A stretch of 6,448 bases of DNA from Paraktedonobacter sp035294465 (GTDB lineage Bacteria > Chloroflexota > Ktedonobacteria > Ktedonobacterales > Ktedonobacteraceae). The stretch covers positions 1 to 6,448 of the forward strand of contig DATGKW010000261.1 of assembly GCA_035294465.1 (NCBI GenBank), in the 5' to 3' direction. This document shows positions 5,468 through 6,448 of the stretch, piece after piece (positions within the stretch are counted from its first letter, which is position 1; the number at the start of each line of letters is the position of its first letter). The notes under the pieces were generated by a model. It did not search any database. It was not told where the DNA came from and was given only the letters and a program-made list of their open reading frames with translations. The translations under genes were made by a program, and so were the position numbers.

Positions 5468-6448
5468 TTACACAAGACAATTGCAATCCGCGTTACAAAG
5501 CGACAGGGCTTTCCTCACTGTATGGGTTTCTTTGCACAGACTTACCCGCGCATGAGGGAATTCGGTCCGAATATGCGAAAACATCTTACCATAGATCGTG
5601 ATTCGATGCGCTTCGGACAGATGACGGTGTGTGCCATCTCTTACTAATTCGTCATCTGGAGGCTGCCACTCCATAGGCGGAAGCCCCCATCGTTCGCGCC
5701 AGGCATCAAGCTGGGTGTTTTTCTCGCGGTATGTGCCTAGCGTCCAATAGCGAAAATTGATGCCAGCATTTTTCACATCCGCAATAAAAGCTGCATACTG
5801 TTTCTCCCACCCATCGGGAGTGAGGATAGGGTCCACACGCACTCGCACCTCAAAGCCCAGATCCTGCGCATGCCTGACTGCCTGTAAACGACTGGCAATA
5901 GAGGGCGTAATGCGTTCCTCCGTATCAGGCCATTTCCCCTCCCACAAATCCGCAATGGATTCAGGGTTCAAGCTAAAGCTCACGACAATATGGCGACGAT
6001 GGGCTGGAGCAATATCTGCAAGATAATGGGTATTCGCTGTCTTGGTTAGCAAGATGAGCTTGTTTTGACAGGGGTTGTGAGATGAACTGGCGAAGAGCGG
6101 CGCCAGGTTGCGTACATGCGGGGCAATTCCTTCATAGAGGAGTGAGTCAGACCGGTCAATTCCTACCCCAAGGGTGTGCTGCCTCCGCCGGGCTGGATCA
6201 GCTAACCACTTTTCGACGGCAGGCACAAAATCATCAATATTGTCATAGAGCAGATGACGAGAAGGATCTCGTTTGATGCGATGGGTGAGCATAAGAAAGC
6301 AAGCTCTGCATCCTAGCCCACATGCTCCCGATCCAATGGCGAGATCCCACCACATCGGCGGGCAAAAGGTATGTGTATCTCCATGCCAATCATGCACAAT
6401 CAAATTGGTTTTGCGCGGTGCCCGATACACGATAAGTGGACGAGTCAG
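5468..6448 (-). CDS. Radical SAM protein of the spore-photoproduct-lyase-like family (5' end probably outside window)
   Basis: Numbered from a GTG at 6430, the protein has 320 residues. The frame stays open through six more codons (LTRPLI) to the window edge and the GTG has no ribosome binding site, so the true start is probably outside. C37, C41 and C44 form CX3CX2C, the 4Fe-4S cluster site that reductively cleaves SAM to a 5'-deoxyadenosyl radical. Further segments typical of SPL-like proteins are GVGIDRSDSLLYEG (~88-101), KLILLTKTAN (~124-133), VVSFSLNPESI (~149-159) and VRVRVDPIL (~195-203). The C-terminus has LCKET (C299) and CNADCNC (C312, C316, C318), a cysteine-rich tail usual in this group. 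True spore photoproduct lyase repairs UV dimers in spore DNA. This relative, beside a TcmP-like gene, need not do so and its substrate is unknown. It converges on tcmP, so the transcripts may overlap at their ends. No clear terminator separates them. Confidence 0.82.
   Translation of the reverse strand: MTRPLIVYRAPRKTNLIVHDWHGDTHTFCPPMWWDLAIGSGACGLGCRACFLMLTHRIKRDPSRHLLYDNIDDFVPAVEKWLADPARRRQHTLGVGIDRSDSLLYEGIAPHVRNLAPLFASSSHNPCQNKLILLTKTANTHYLADIAPAHRRHIVVSFSLNPESIADLWEGKWPDTEERITPSIASRLQAVRHAQDLGFEVRVRVDPILTPDGWEKQYAAFIADVKNAGINFRYWTLGTYREKNTQLDAWRERWGLPPMEWQPPDDELVRDGTHRHLSEAHRITIYGKMFSHIRTEFPHARVSLCKETHTVRKALSLCNADCNCLV

Noticed and set aside
5440..5500. Bidirectional terminator between the two convergent genes
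   Set aside because: Only a short CAATTG-type palindrome is visible. No stem with a T-run was found on either strand.

Overview
The window reads as accessory or defence-type DNA from a free-living bacterium of moderate GC content. A lineage such as Chloroflexota (Ktedonobacteria-like) would fit: the large protein that joins a WD40 propeller, a Roc/COR GTPase, a zinc ribbon and a TIR domain is a style common in large multicellular-type bacterial genomes. This placement is inferred from architecture and codon texture only, with no marker gene to support it.

Left part (1-3716, all + strand). The window opens inside the 3' end of a gene whose product ends like a HerA/VirB4-type hexameric ATPase. 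A short leader with a tandem 11-bp repeat and a strong GC-rich hairpin separates it from a gene of about 3 kb (396-3371). That gene encodes a 991-residue NLR-like protein: a seven-bladed WD40 propeller (putative sensor), a Roc-type GTPase with a degenerate G4 motif, a COR-like region, a four-cysteine zinc ribbon, and a C-terminal TIR domain with the candidate catalytic glutamate in place. Just downstream (about 3404-3716) lies the wreck of a second TIR gene. It keeps a start region, carries a one-base frameshift, and retains only the last third of a TIR domain.

Middle (3717-4164). About 450 bp of AT-rich, apparently non-coding DNA. It holds a plausible sigma70-type promoter (TTGATA-17-TATAGT), an inverted repeat and a pair of TTACGT direct repeats spaced one helical turn apart.

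Right part (4165-6448). A TcmP-like protein ('three-Cys-motif partner', 431 aa, + strand) converges, with only 7 bp between stop codons, on a radical-SAM protein of the spore-photoproduct-lyase-like family (- strand, 5' end outside the window). TcmP proteins are named for their linkage to three-cysteine-motif proteins, so these two probably form a functional pair despite facing each other. Their substrate is unknown.

Together the window looks like a segment of a defence or accessory island: one intact TIR-effector signalling protein, one decayed TIR gene, an ATPase-gene end, and a TcmP/radical-SAM pair. No RNA genes, CRISPR arrays or recognisable insertion sequences were seen.
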